From positions 27,342 to 91,341 of the forward strand of contig CAYJGR010000001.1 in the NCBI GenBank assembly GCA_964370005.1: a DNA stretch of 64,000 nt, read 5' to 3'. Positions 32,657-42,834 of the stretch are shown here, piece by piece (the stretch's first letter is position 1; each line of letters starts with the position of its first letter). The stretch comes from Heteroruminococcus sp964370005. GTDB lineage: Bacteria; Bacillota; Clostridia; Oscillospirales; Ruminococcaceae. The notes under the pieces are model-generated. The model saw only the letters and a program-made list of their open reading frames with translations, had not been told where the DNA came from and made no database searches. The position numbers were made by a program, and so were the translations under genes.

Positions 32657-34822
32657 ATGAAAAAATTTACTATTACAGTTAGCGTAATACTTGCCATTGT
32701 GCTTGTGGTGCGTTATCTTATCGTGTACGAAAACTTTTATATAGATATAAACCCCGATGCCCCCATAGATGTGCTGTACTCGACCGATGAGCAGTATATA
32801 TATGACAACACCGGACAATACCCCAAGGCTATAACCCTACAGGGTGTTATACTCGACAGCTCTTTGCCGGGGCACTACACCACCGACTATGCCCCCACCG
32901 GCAATGATTACCGTGAATGGCTAAAACTCATAGCCGATATGGGTGCCAACACCGTGACGGTGGACAGCATAATGGATTCCGAGTTTTATGAGGCACTTTC
33001 ACTACACAATGAGACCTACGATTCCCCGCTTTATCTCATACAATCCATTATGGTTGAGGATTACAACGCCAATAATGCGGATGATTTTTATTATATGTAT
33101 GATGATATGCTGGAGGATGTCCACCGTGTAGTCGATGTTATACACGGTCGTGACACATTCGCTATAGGGCGTATGGATAGTGGCGGTGTATATAATATCG
33201 ATGTGTCACAGTGGACACTTGGCTACATCGTGGGTAGCAACTGGACACCCTACACCATGGCTTATACCGATAATAAAATAGATTTACCCACCTCATATGA
33301 GGGTGAGTTTTTTTCGACAGCACCCGAGGCCAGTCGCACCGAGGTGTTTATTGCCGATATAATGGACGCCCTTATGTCCTATGAGACAAAGCGTTATAAG
33401 ACCCAACGCCTTGTAACCTTTAACAGTAGCTATTCCACCGATCCCCTTGAGTACACAAGAACAGTACAAATACAACTTGAAAAGATTGTACAGATGGATA
33501 TAGACCATATCATACCCAGTGACAAGGTGCAGTCGGGCATGTTTGCGGGATATATAATGCGGGCGGGTATGGAGGATTTTTTAAGTTGTCTGAGTGACAA
33601 TGACATCATAGAATATATAGATATAATTTCGCAGGTCAACCCCGAGAGTATTTATGGTGGGTATGTACATTTTCTAAACTTAAAACATGATATCCCTGTG
33701 GTGGTTACAAGTTATGGTCACAGCACCGCACGTGTGGTGGACAGTATCTCTTATGGAGATGACCGTCTGACCGAGCAGGAACAGGGGCAGGCACTTGTAA
33801 GTAATTATTATGAATTTATGGGGGATGGCTCTCAGGGTGCAATAATTGCAAACTGGCAGGACAACTGGTCACGCACGACCTGGAACACCCGCTTTGCGGT
33901 GGATGAACTGCGTGAGATATACTGGTTTGACACCCAAACAAAAGACCAATGCAACGGCATATTGAGTTTTGATACAAATGATGGTGATATATGTTATGTG
34001 GATGGGGATATATCCGAATGGGCGGGCACCACACCTGTGGTGGACACATCTCATTTTAGCCTAAGCGCACGTTATGACGAGGGATATCTCTACTTATTGG
34101 CACAGGGTGAGGACATAGTGAACACCCCCATCGCCATACCGATAGATGTCACCCCCAAGACCGGTAGTTTTACCGTCACATCTGACGAGTATGATCTTAG
34201 ATTGTCCCACGCCGCTGATTTTGTGGTTTTAATGGACGGCCTTTACAACAGTCGCATGATTGTACAGGAGAGATATGAGGCCGCCAGAGCTAATTTTGAG
34301 GAAGAAATAAGCGACACCAACCCATATGTATATAAGCCCAACCCGACCGAGAATGAATTTGTGGATATAAGGGTGGTGGCTAACAAGGCGCTTGATCCAA
34401 ATATTGATCTTTCCTCATATTCGAGTGATCTTGACGCATTACGGCGGGAATTTTTGCTACTGGATGTATTCCTGACGGGTGAGATGGAGCATGGCAATGC
34501 AAATCCGACTGCCTTTAGTTACAATTCGCTTGCTGATTATTGTTTTGGGCAGGATGCAATAGAGATACGCATACCATGGCAGCTACTTAATTTTTCCGAC
34601 CCATCCGAGATGAAGATACATGATGATTATTACCCTATATATGGCGTGCAAGAGATAGGCATTGACGGCATAAACATAGGAATAACATCAGCCCATCGGG
34701 ATGGACGCACCCAAATGGAATTTTTAGAGCTTAAGGGTTGGGGCAATGATGTAAGCTACACCCCCCGCCTTAAAGAGTCTTATGAAATAATTCAAAATGC
34801 ATGGCTAAGTGAGGAGGAGTGA
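32657..34822 (+). CDS. Membrane-anchored TIM-barrel protein with C-terminal CBM9-like module
   Basis: 721 residues with an N-terminal anchor helix (FTITVSVILAIVLVVRYLIV). Residues ~55-430 look like a glycoside-hydrolase-type barrel: ITLQGVILDSSLPG, LKLIADMGANTVTVDSIM, GVYNIDVSQWTLGYIVGSNW, DIPVVVTSYGHST and GAIIANWQDNWSRTTWNT. Residues ~450-700 resemble a family-9 carbohydrate-binding fold: DGDISEWAGTTPVV, HFSLSARYDEGYLYLLAQGE and an EIRIPWQLLNFSDPSEM end. This layout is found beside membrane polysaccharide synthases, but no family number can be given by eye. It overlaps the operon context closely, 28 bases after cotH. Confidence 0.6.
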   Translation: MKKFTITVSVILAIVLVVRYLIVYENFYIDINPDAPIDVLYSTDEQYIYDNTGQYPKAITLQGVILDSSLPGHYTTDYAPTGNDYREWLKLIADMGANTVTVDSIMDSEFYEALSLHNETYDSPLYLIQSIMVEDYNANNADDFYYMYDDMLEDVHRVVDVIHGRDTFAIGRMDSGGVYNIDVSQWTLGYIVGSNWTPYTMAYTDNKIDLPTSYEGEFFSTAPEASRTEVFIADIMDALMSYETKRYKTQRLVTFNSSYSTDPLEYTRTVQIQLEKIVQMDIDHIIPSDKVQSGMFAGYIMRAGMEDFLSCLSDNDIIEYIDIISQVNPESIYGGYVHFLNLKHDIPVVVTSYGHSTARVVDSISYGDDRLTEQEQGQALVSNYYEFMGDGSQGAIIANWQDNWSRTTWNTRFAVDELREIYWFDTQTKDQCNGILSFDTNDGDICYVDGDISEWAGTTPVVDTSHFSLSARYDEGYLYLLAQGEDIVNTPIAIPIDVTPKTGSFTVTSDEYDLRLSHAADFVVLMDGLYNSRMIVQERYEAARANFEEEISDTNPYVYKPNPTENEFVDIRVVANKALDPNIDLSSYSSDLDALRREFLLLDVFLTGEMEHGNANPTAFSYNSLADYCFGQDAIEIRIPWQLLNFSDPSEMKIHDDYYPIYGVQEIGIDGINIGITSAHRDGRTQMEFLELKGWGNDVSYTPRLKESYEIIQNAWLSEEE

Positions 34823-34826
34823 TTGT

Positions 34827-35945
34827 ATGAACATTGAACTGGCCGTTATAGCCTACACAATAATTTGTACCACCCTTGTAATCGCCAGCGCCTTTATGAT
34901 ACCCTCCCGTGCATTAAACCAGCGCCGCCTTGAAAAGCAAACCCAAGCCTTCCAGTGGTCGATTGAAAACCTACTAAGCAAACAGCACATGGGTCAAGAG
35001 GTAACACCCGACGAACTCGCCTCATGTGTAAATGAAAAAGCTATATTATCACTGGGTGGACTCATGGCATTTTTGGGAGCGATTGAAAATCTCAAGGAGC
35101 GTTACGGCAGTAAAGAAGTGAGTAATTTTTGTCGAAATCTTATCCCGCTATTCTCCGGACTATGTAAAAAGCATATGGATAGCAGACCGCTTATCAAGAC
35201 CTATTTCATTCATACTTTAGGTGTGGTATTTGAGGATGTGGGCATGGTCAGCGAGGAGATACAGGAATTTCTTCTTATATCGCTTAGAACAAAATCTATA
35301 TATTGCCGTCAAAACGCTTTAGCCACGGCATATAAGTTCGGTGATGTGGGTTTTGTGGTGCGAACTATAAACATATTTAATCGCACCTTTGACGATTATA
35401 GCCAACGACTTATAAGTGATGGACTCGTGGAGTTCAGGGGAGATAAGCGCCAACTTGCATCGCTACTGCTCCAATATTACGACCAATATAACACCTACTT
35501 AAAACTGGCGGTACTGAATTTTATTCGTTATACACAGGATGGCCACAATGAATTTATGCTTGATGTATTGTGTGACCACAACGCGGACCCGGATTTGCAG
35601 ATTGCGGCGATTCGTTACTTTGGTAAATATAAAGATGAGCGGGCACGACCTATACTCGAGGGGATGCTCGCAGAGCTTGTGGATATACCCACCCCCGAAT
35701 GTTCGGCGGTGTGTGCCACGGCACTATCAAACTACCCCGGCGCTCGCAGTTTTGCCATACTCAAAAAATCGCTCAGCAGCAGTGACTGGTATGTGCGTCT
35801 TAATGCCTCGATAAGTCTTGAACAAATGGGTTTTGATTATCATCAAATGTCTGATATCCTCTCGGGTAACGACAGATATGCAAGAGAAATCGTTTATTAC
35901 CGCCTGCAACAACAAAAACTCAGGCAAAAACAAGAAGCGGTTTAG
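34827..35945 (+). CDS. Membrane-anchored HEAT-repeat protein
   Basis: 372 residues from ATG 34827 (GAGGAG seven bases upstream; the frame opens at 34809 inside the previous gene). One N-terminal helix (LAVIAYTIICTTLVIASAFMI) is followed by an all-helical solenoid: units such as SIYCRQNALATAYKFGD, TYLKLAVLNFIRYTQDG, DPDLQIAAIRYFGKYKDE and SSDWYVRLNASISLEQMG are HEAT-like. Such proteins act as scaffolds. It immediately precedes the GT2 synthase and may hold it or link it to a regulator; this role is inferred from position only. Confidence 0.75.
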   Translation: MNIELAVIAYTIICTTLVIASAFMIPSRALNQRRLEKQTQAFQWSIENLLSKQHMGQEVTPDELASCVNEKAILSLGGLMAFLGAIENLKERYGSKEVSNFCRNLIPLFSGLCKKHMDSRPLIKTYFIHTLGVVFEDVGMVSEEIQEFLLISLRTKSIYCRQNALATAYKFGDVGFVVRTINIFNRTFDDYSQRLISDGLVEFRGDKRQLASLLLQYYDQYNTYLKLAVLNFIRYTQDGHNEFMLDVLCDHNADPDLQIAAIRYFGKYKDERARPILEGMLAELVDIPTPECSAVCATALSNYPGARSFAILKKSLSSSDWYVRLNASISLEQMGFDYHQMSDILSGNDRYAREIVYYRLQQQKLRQKQEAV

Positions 35946-35961
35946 AAAGGTAGAATAGATT

Positions 35962-37377
35962 ATGTCATCAACCACTATTGATATAATAAAATCAATAATA
36001 GAAGTGATAAACATATTTTTTATAGTTTACCTCATTGGTTATTCTACGGTGTTGTTTTCGTCCTGTATAATCGGGTGTGTGACTTTGTTTGATAAGTATC
36101 GTATGCAGGAGCTGAAAAACAAGCTACCTAATGAGCATTTTGTGCCGGTGTCACTCATTGTGCCCTCATATAACGAGGCCGAGGCCATACTCGGCACGGT
36201 GTTTTCACTGCTTGATCAGGAATACAATATATATGAGATTATTGTTGTAAATGATGGCTCGAGCGATAACACCACACAGGTTATGGTCGATAGATTTGAT
36301 ATGTTGCATGTAAAACGTCCTATCCGTATGCAGCTTCCCTCAAATCCTGCCACAGCTGTGTATGAGGCCACCGTGAACGGCCGCCCCATCACCCTGATTG
36401 ACAAGGAAAACGGTGGCAAGGCTGATGCCCTAAACCTCGGGATAAATGCCTCAAAATACCCCTATATTGTCACCATAGATGCCGACACAATGTTGGATGA
36501 AATGGCCATTAAAAATATCATGTTACCGGCCATGGAGGATGATGATGTAATCGCCGTAGGTGGTATTGTTCGCCCCTCCAACGACCTTAAAATCAACAAG
36601 GGCAAGGTAGTAAAACCCAGTATGCCCAAAAATCTTATGGCGTGTATGCAGGCCTTTGAATATGACCGCTCATTTTTGTCCTCTCGCCTGCTTTTTGATA
36701 AGCTCAATGCCACACTGATTATCTCGGGGGCGTTTGGTATGTACCGCAAAAAAGAGGTTGTAGCGGTGGGTGGGTATCAACGTGACACCATCGGTGAGGA
36801 TATGGAGCTGGTGGTAAAATTACATTCTTACTGCAAAACTCACAATATGATTTATCGCATCGCCTATTCGCCCGATGCCATTTGTTGGACACAGGTGCCA
36901 AAACACGTCGGCGACTATGTAAAACAGCGCCGTCGCTGGCATATCGGACTATTTCAGACACTACAAAGTTACCGATGGATAATAGGTCGACTGGCCATTG
37001 GTGGACGGCTGTGGATATCTTACGCCTACTACTTGATATATGAGCTATCCTCGGCGGTTATAGAGATAATCGGTATGTTTACCATGATTGCGGCGGCCAT
37101 GCTGGGGCTGATAAACGTGCAGTTTATGATACTGCTTATGCTTGTTTATGTTGTATTTGGATGGATACTGACCTTGGCGGCATTTTTTTCCCGCATACAC
37201 ACCACAAATACCGGCATTACAAATGGGGATGTGGCACGGTCGTTTCTATTTTGCCTATTGGAAAACACCTTTTTAAGGCTAATACTACTTTTTGCCCGCT
37301 TTACGGCATTTTTGGGATACAAAAAGAAAAAGCTCGACTGGAATAAAGTACGTCGCCAAAAGGTTGTTTTTGATTAA
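35962..37377 (+). CDS. Processive family 2 glycosyltransferase (polysaccharide synthase)
   Basis: 471 residues. One or two N-terminal membrane helices, then a cytosolic GT-A domain with VSLIVPSYNEA, VVNDGSSD, the metal-binding TIDADTM, acceptor-site GED (DTIGEDMEL) and the processivity motif QRRRWHIG, followed by three to four C-terminal helices. This is the arrangement of cellulose, PNAG and hyaluronan synthases, which polymerise and translocate a beta-glycan. The product sugar cannot be read from the motifs. RBS AAAGGTAG; 16 bases after the HEAT gene and 25 bases before the EAL protein, so the three are probably co-translated. Confidence 0.93.
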   Translation: MSSTTIDIIKSIIEVINIFFIVYLIGYSTVLFSSCIIGCVTLFDKYRMQELKNKLPNEHFVPVSLIVPSYNEAEAILGTVFSLLDQEYNIYEIIVVNDGSSDNTTQVMVDRFDMLHVKRPIRMQLPSNPATAVYEATVNGRPITLIDKENGGKADALNLGINASKYPYIVTIDADTMLDEMAIKNIMLPAMEDDDVIAVGGIVRPSNDLKINKGKVVKPSMPKNLMACMQAFEYDRSFLSSRLLFDKLNATLIISGAFGMYRKKEVVAVGGYQRDTIGEDMELVVKLHSYCKTHNMIYRIAYSPDAICWTQVPKHVGDYVKQRRRWHIGLFQTLQSYRWIIGRLAIGGRLWISYAYYLIYELSSAVIEIIGMFTMIAAAMLGLINVQFMILLMLVYVVFGWILTLAAFFSRIHTTNTGITNGDVARSFLFCLLENTFLRLILLFARFTAFLGYKKKKLDWNKVRRQKVVFD

Positions 37378-37402
37378 TTTTTTGGATGAACATGGAGGAA
37401 AT

Positions 37403-39295
37403 ATGAAATATTGGGTTTGTAGAGGATTTTGTGTGGTGCTGTGTATGTGCATGGCGCTTTTACCCGTGAGTGCGCAGGAATATGTGGAGGAGTATGGTGC
37501 AGTATATGTTGTGGGCAACTCGGACAACTACCCCATTGAGGCCAAAATTAACGGCCAATGGGTGGGTATGATGCCCGAAATTTACAGCAAAATATCCCAG
37601 CAAACCGGCCTTAGCATCACATATATTGATGTGGGGGTTGGGGAGCGTGAATCTTTTGTGGCCAACGAACAGGCCGAGCTTGTGGGCGCCACCACCGGTG
37701 AGGAGATAACATATTTTGCGACCTACTACGGCCTTACGACAAGCCCCCCTGTGTTCTCATACGAGGGCGAAACCTATTACATAGGGTATACCACCCTTGC
37801 CTCGCCCGAAATTCAGGACCTTATAAACCAAAGTCTTGAGGGTTTGAGTGATTTTGATCGTATTGATAGCGCCTTGTCGGTGGCTGCGGGCGCAACCTCA
37901 GAGCAGATAGCCTCCTCGGCCATAACTGCCGCCATGTGGGTTATGGGCATCACAATACTCACCTTGGTTATCACCTGTGTCGTTGTGTTTAGACGTTATA
38001 ACAACCGCCAAAGCGAATACAGTGATAACACTGTGGTAAGCAGTATTAAAAATTCCGAGTACTTTGAAAGCGAACTGCAAAAGATATTTGAGCAAAAAAT
38101 ACATCATTTGTACTATATTGTGCTGTTTGAATTTGATTTAAGTGCCGTGAAATGGCTGCGCAGTGCCGAAGATGTCGACAAGTGCATCGCCATTGCAAGA
38201 AGAGTGCTCGAGAGCAAAATTGGCAGTCAATGTGTGGTGGCAAGAGAGTCGGAAAATGGCCTTATTGCAACAATTCATGCCAACAGTGAGCAGGATGCTT
38301 CGACACTTATAAATGAAATAATATCCAACCTTACAATTAATCTGAAATACGGTTTTAGTACGGTCAACATCCCCATAGTGGCGGGATCATGTATTTCAAG
38401 TTATTTTGAGGATAGTTTTGACGATATACTTCGAATTTTAAGATATGCCTGTGACACCGCCCGAGACCGCTTTGAAAACCACATCATTTGTGATAAAGCG
38501 CTGATAAAACAGCTCTCGGAGCGCACCTCCCTCAGTCGTCAATTGGTCGAGCAAAGTGATTTGTCCGACTTTGTCATTCATCTTTTGCCCACTATAAATA
38601 CCCTCACAAACGAGGTGACAGGTGCGGGGGCACTTGTGCGCTGGGATCACCGAGAAAGAGGTCTTTTACAGCCACACACATTCCTCGACTTTTTTGAAAC
38701 CTCTGGCAAAATAATGGAGCTGAATTACTGGGTATTTGAGTCGTTGTGTAATTGGGTCTCCAAACAGCCCGGCGGTGTCATCAATAGCAAGTGCATAACA
38801 GCTAAAATGTCATCCTCAAATCTTCGCGACCCCAAATTTAAATCGATCATCGTTTACAGCATGACCACCCACAAGGTACCGCGTGACGTGTTGGGCATCG
38901 AGATAAATTCGGATATCATCATGGAAAACAACACCGTAGTCGCTGAGAATTTGAAGTTCCTCGAGCAGGTGGGCGTAAGCTTGGTTATAGATCACTTTGG
39001 CGCTCAAAACACCTGTATGTCGGTATTTGCACACTACCCCATAAAGCGCCTCAAACTCGACCCTGTATTTTTAGCAGATCTTAGCTCCAAGGAGAATTTG
39101 GCTATTATGAGGGGGCTTATCCAAATCGGACATGAGCTGGGTATGCAAATTGTTTGTGACATGGTTCAGACACCCGAACAGGTGGAATTTCTAACTCAAC
39201 TTGGCGTCGATCATCTGTCGGGATATAAGTTTTATCGCCCGATGCCAAGTAATGAGTTTGCAGGTCTTATAACCGATAAAACACTAAAAGTGTGA
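37403..39295 (+). CDS. Membrane sensor with degenerate EAL domain (probable c-di-GMP receptor or pseudo-phosphodiesterase)
   Basis: About 630 residues from ATG 37403 (GGAGG). Signal peptide ending in VSA, an extracytoplasmic region (~25-180) with a solute-binding-like GQWVGMMPEIYSKISQQTGL segment, one helix (~190-212), a poorly conserved GGDEF-like domain (~240-370) without GGDEF, and an EAL domain (~385-630). Key EAL residues are altered: the EAL/ExLxR block reads GALVRW, DDFG reads IDHFG, the EGVE block reads CDMVQ and QGY reads SGY, while the EIN and KLD positions remain. It should not hydrolyse c-di-GMP efficiently; binding is possible. Last gene of the operon, directly after the GT2 synthase. 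Terminator at 39315-39350. Confidence 0.82.
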   Translation: MKYWVCRGFCVVLCMCMALLPVSAQEYVEEYGAVYVVGNSDNYPIEAKINGQWVGMMPEIYSKISQQTGLSITYIDVGVGERESFVANEQAELVGATTGEEITYFATYYGLTTSPPVFSYEGETYYIGYTTLASPEIQDLINQSLEGLSDFDRIDSALSVAAGATSEQIASSAITAAMWVMGITILTLVITCVVVFRRYNNRQSEYSDNTVVSSIKNSEYFESELQKIFEQKIHHLYYIVLFEFDLSAVKWLRSAEDVDKCIAIARRVLESKIGSQCVVARESENGLIATIHANSEQDASTLINEIISNLTINLKYGFSTVNIPIVAGSCISSYFEDSFDDILRILRYACDTARDRFENHIICDKALIKQLSERTSLSRQLVEQSDLSDFVIHLLPTINTLTNEVTGAGALVRWDHRERGLLQPHTFLDFFETSGKIMELNYWVFESLCNWVSKQPGGVINSKCITAKMSSSNLRDPKFKSIIVYSMTTHKVPRDVLGIEINSDIIMENNTVVAENLKFLEQVGVSLVIDHFGAQNTCMSVFAHYPIKRLKLDPVFLADLSSKENLAIMRGLIQIGHELGMQIVCDMVQTPEQVEFLTQLGVDHLSGYKFYRPMPSNEFAGLITDKTLKV

Positions 39296-39314
39296 TGTTT
39301 ACCGCATAAAATAT

Positions 39315-39350
39315 ATATGGTGCTGTGATACTCTGGTCACAGCACCATAT
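39315..39350. terminator. Bidirectional terminator
   Basis: ATATGGTGCTGTGA (39315-39328) pairs perfectly with TCACAGCACCATAT (39337-39350). It lies between the convergent EAL gene and the surface-protein gene, with A/T-rich flanks on both sides. Confidence 0.85.
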
Positions 39351-39357
39351 TTCTATG

Positions 39358-42292
39358 CTAATCACGCTGTAATATCTCGAGCACATCCTCCTGTTTCATG
39401 GTCAGAAGCATCTGACTCTTTACCACATCACGCAAAACCCCTCGGGCCTGACTGTTTATTCTCATAATTTCGTCAAGGGTGTGTTTATCCTTTGGCATTA
39501 TGCCGACGTTTATATCCTCCATGCGGTTTTGTGTGGTCAAGTCCAGTAGCGGGGTCACCCCATTACTGCGCCCTACCTTGCTACCATTTTCCTCCCCGAG
39601 GCGCTGTGTTGTGAATTTTAAATGTTTATCATCGATGAAAAACTTGACGTAATATCCACCTGCTTGCAGATTGTCAAACACATACTGCCCATCTCGACCC
39701 TGCGCATCGGTTCGTGTCGAGGTGTAACGCAGGCGGTTACCCTCGCTGTCATACAACACCGCCAATACGTCATTCACAAAGGCCTCGTCCTCGGTGTGGT
39801 AGCCGTCCCCATTCTCATCCACCCACGAGTATCCCGCGATTCTACCCATATTCGGCTCGGCCTGCACCATTTGCACCCCAACCTTTTCGGGCTCTACTGC
39901 CAGTAGGTGCTTTTCCTCACCCGAAAGGTCGGTATAGGTCACATCGGTGGCAAAGGAGTTCCATGCAACCGACAAGGGCGTCACACCCGGCGGTATTGAG
40001 GCCGTGACAGCCACTTTTAGGGTCTGCCCCGGATAGAGTATCGCCCCCTTGCTTCTCACCTTAAAGGCTCGCAGAAGGCTTAAATCCTCAGGTGGCTCGC
40101 TCTGCCAATCATCGACAGCGCCTATCATATCAAAACTCCCCCCAAACCTCACAGGGTCGGTGCTCCCGGAGTATAAAATATCAAATTCCACCGTCTGCTC
40201 GCTCGGCATTATAAGGGCCACTACCTCACTCAGGGCATATATGGGGTATTCGCTACTGCGTGGAGTGGTGGTCTCTATCACACCGGTATCGCCTATATAG
40301 GGGAGTATATCAACAATTTCCACCTGATTTAAGTTGGCATTGCCGATATTTTTCACGGTTATGAGATACTCAAGGCTACCTCCATCGGTAGTACTACCCA
40401 CGGCAGGCTCCTCCATATACTCGCTGTCCAAAAGCCCCTTCACCTTTTTGTTGGAGGAAGTGCTGACAAAATACAGTATGCTGTTTGTGATGGTGCTACT
40501 CTTGGCATAGTTTGTCGATACGCTCTGATCCTCGGCAATATTTTGACTGTCAAAATACACATCGACCGCCCCCGGTATCACACCGGTGCTCCCCTGTGTG
40601 TTCATTAGCAAAAAGGAGCTTATCTGTCCATATGCGGNNNNNNNNNNATTTGATCTTCACCCCCGCCAACTGCCTAAATTCAAAAGCATTTTCCCCCACA
40701 AACTCGAACTTGACAAGGGTTTGCCCTCCCCCTGCAAAGTTGGGTATGATTTTGACAGGTGGATTCGGTGGCTGGGTGTCGGTGAAAATATCACTGTAAA
40801 TATACTGCTCATCCCCCACATACTCAAGCTCGGGTGGCATCAAAAATGCCAGTATTGGATTTTGCAGGCGTGAGTTGCGACAGTTTGCATCGAAGGTGAC
40901 CCGCACCACCTCATTTGGTCGTATGGGGTTAGACGATACCGAAAACTGCAAAGTCGGGCGCAATGTGCAGTAGTTGGCGATCAGGGTGGTGGCATTTTGT
41001 ACCCGCTCGGAAGTCGCCCCCTGCTCCTCAAAGGTAAGATGAATATGATTTATTACCGAGCTGTCTATGCTCACATCGCTCCCGACCCTACCCAAAAGTT
41101 GCGGGGAAGCTTTACTCTGCACCCCTATGCCCAGGGTTTGCAGTCGCCAATACAGCATACTAAGATTATCCCCCTGCGGTATGACGGCATTCAAGTCCAC
41201 AACGCTGTTTATATCGGTGTTGTATGGGCCAAGTTGCCCCGACAGGCCGTTTTGGGTCTCGTAGTCAATAAAATACTCGGCCGATAAATCCTGCTTTATC
41301 GCCCCGATGTGAAAAGAACCTGTGCTTAGCTGATAATAACCTACCTCGGGGGGCAAATCATTTTCAAACACCGAGCCAAAAAGGATTTGGTTGCCTGTGT
41401 TTTGTATGCCCATACGGTAACAAATATACTCATCCGGTAGGCTGTAGTCAGGGGCATACAGCGATATAGCGGCGTCATAAATGGGCTCGGCCAAGCTCAC
41501 CTCATGCAGTTCCTCGTCCTGTTGCTGTCCGTTTATGCTCCAATTGGCGACGGTCGAAACCTCACTGCCCACCTCCAGGTTTTCATCAATCACCGCACGG
41601 TAGATAAACTCATATATTTCCCCTTTGTAGCTTGGGATAGAAAATATAAGCTGATTGCCCGCAAATGTGGCCTCTATCCCATCGGCGGTTTCGTCGGCAA
41701 ATTTCGTCGAGACATCTGCACCCACCACGGGGTAGGTGTTGTCTATGCTCACTTCGTCCGAGCCACTACATGATATTTGCACATCTCTAATCTCGGCGCC
41801 TACATCCCCAAAGTTTTGCAGTGTGAGTTTATAAAATACTGCACTGCCATATGAAGGCGGCGCGGCGGGCAGGACTATTTGCCTGCTTATTTCAAACTGC
41901 GGTATGAGCTGTAGGCTTATCACATCACTTTGGGATACAATCTGCTCAACACCGTTTATTATCATGCGTGGGGTACATGAAAATGTGGTGCCGTCTATGG
42001 CCTCAGTTTTAAATGTCACCCCAAATCCGAGGCGCACAGCGATACCAAGGTCTGTGATGCTACCAAAATCGTATACCACCTCCCTGCCACCGCTCACCGA
42101 TATTTCATTTGCTGATCTGACGGGAAGTTGTACATCCCCTAAAAAAACATTTAAATAATCGGGGATAAACACCCTTATCTCGGCCGAGTTTATATCCCCC
42201 TCCACCCCGTTAAAACTGGCATTGATAGTGTAAATAAATACTTGCTCGTAGTTGCCGGTTTGTCTATCCACCTGTGTTATAAGCGTTGCCAA
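39358..42292 (-). CDS. Giant surface protein with DUF11-like and SdrD B-like domains (broken only by a 10-N gap)
   Basis: Read as one gene of about 975 codons. Start TTG 42292 after AAGGA. No signal peptide is seen. The first ~550 residues are tandem beta-sandwich units (VFIYTINASFNG, AVFYKLTLQNFGDVGAEI, EYICYRMGIQNTGNQI); after the gap come a DUF11-like unit (LEYLITVKNIGNANLNQVEIVD) and an SdrD B-like unit (IAGYSWVDENGDGYHTEDE, GQYVFDNLQAGGYYVKFF). The last ~40 residues (TLDEIMRINSQARGVLRDVV...) match the end of the small protein at 43788. Ten N at 40638-40647 shift the frame; a gap whose length is a multiple of three restores it, since T remains before the gap and CC after. Probable cell- or spore-surface structural protein. 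Confidence 0.75.
40638..40647. other. Ten-N gap inside the surface-protein gene
   Basis: Short N run that artificially splits the gene into two open frames. Confidence 0.95.
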
Positions 42293-42325
42293 ATTGTGAT
42301 CCTTCCTTTCTCCTTTATGCCTGTG

Positions 42326-42715
42326 TTAAAAATTGACATCATTTTGCGCGTGTGGATGTCTATTTCTGCAATTATTTTTTTCGTTCCCACAACAAGGTTT
42401 ACAGGAGCTGTGGGATTTTTCCTTTTCAAACTTATTAAATATCTCGAGGGTTGTGGATAATTTATTTATCATCACCCATTCTTTCATAATAAGGCTATTG
42501 ATGGTCGCATTTGTGTTTTTGAAGGCGTCGGCTATGCAGTCGGAACAGACGTTACATTGTTCCATCTGCTTGACTAACACCTGCATACGTTCGCCCTCGG
42601 CGTTTATGATATGCGCCATTGCCAGTTCCTCAAGTGCGACCGATTCTAAAATCTGTATGACTACTTCCTCTATGCTGGGTAGACATTCTCTGTCCGGCAC
42701 TTGTGGCATTCCCAT
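42326..42715 (-). CDS. Small Cys-rich protein with AHIINAEGE head motif
   Basis: 129 residues from ATG 42715 (GGGAGGA six bases upstream). Residues ~15-50 contain IQILESVALEELAMAHIINAE, closely matching the head of the protein at 43788 (ILSSIGMEELSLAHILNAEAE). The middle has CNVC and C at +3; the C-terminal ~30 residues are Cys/His/Asn-rich (CKPCCGNEKNNCRNRHPH), able to bind metal or form disulphides. No membrane helix or signal is seen. It is 33 bases upstream of the giant surface gene and reads in the same direction, so the two are likely co-expressed. Function unknown. Confidence 0.75.
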   Translation of the reverse strand: MGMPQVPDRECLPSIEEVVIQILESVALEELAMAHIINAEGERMQVLVKQMEQCNVCSDCIADAFKNTNATINSLIMKEWVMINKLSTTLEIFNKFEKEKSHSSCKPCCGNEKNNCRNRHPHAQNDVNF

Positions 42716-42834
42716 AGGTGTTCCTCCCATTTGTGTTTTCTATATTTGTAGCACAAAGTCATGGCGATACTATAATATACTATAAAATATTTTACGTAAT
42801 TGACACTACACCCCCCAGACAAAGGAGAATTACC

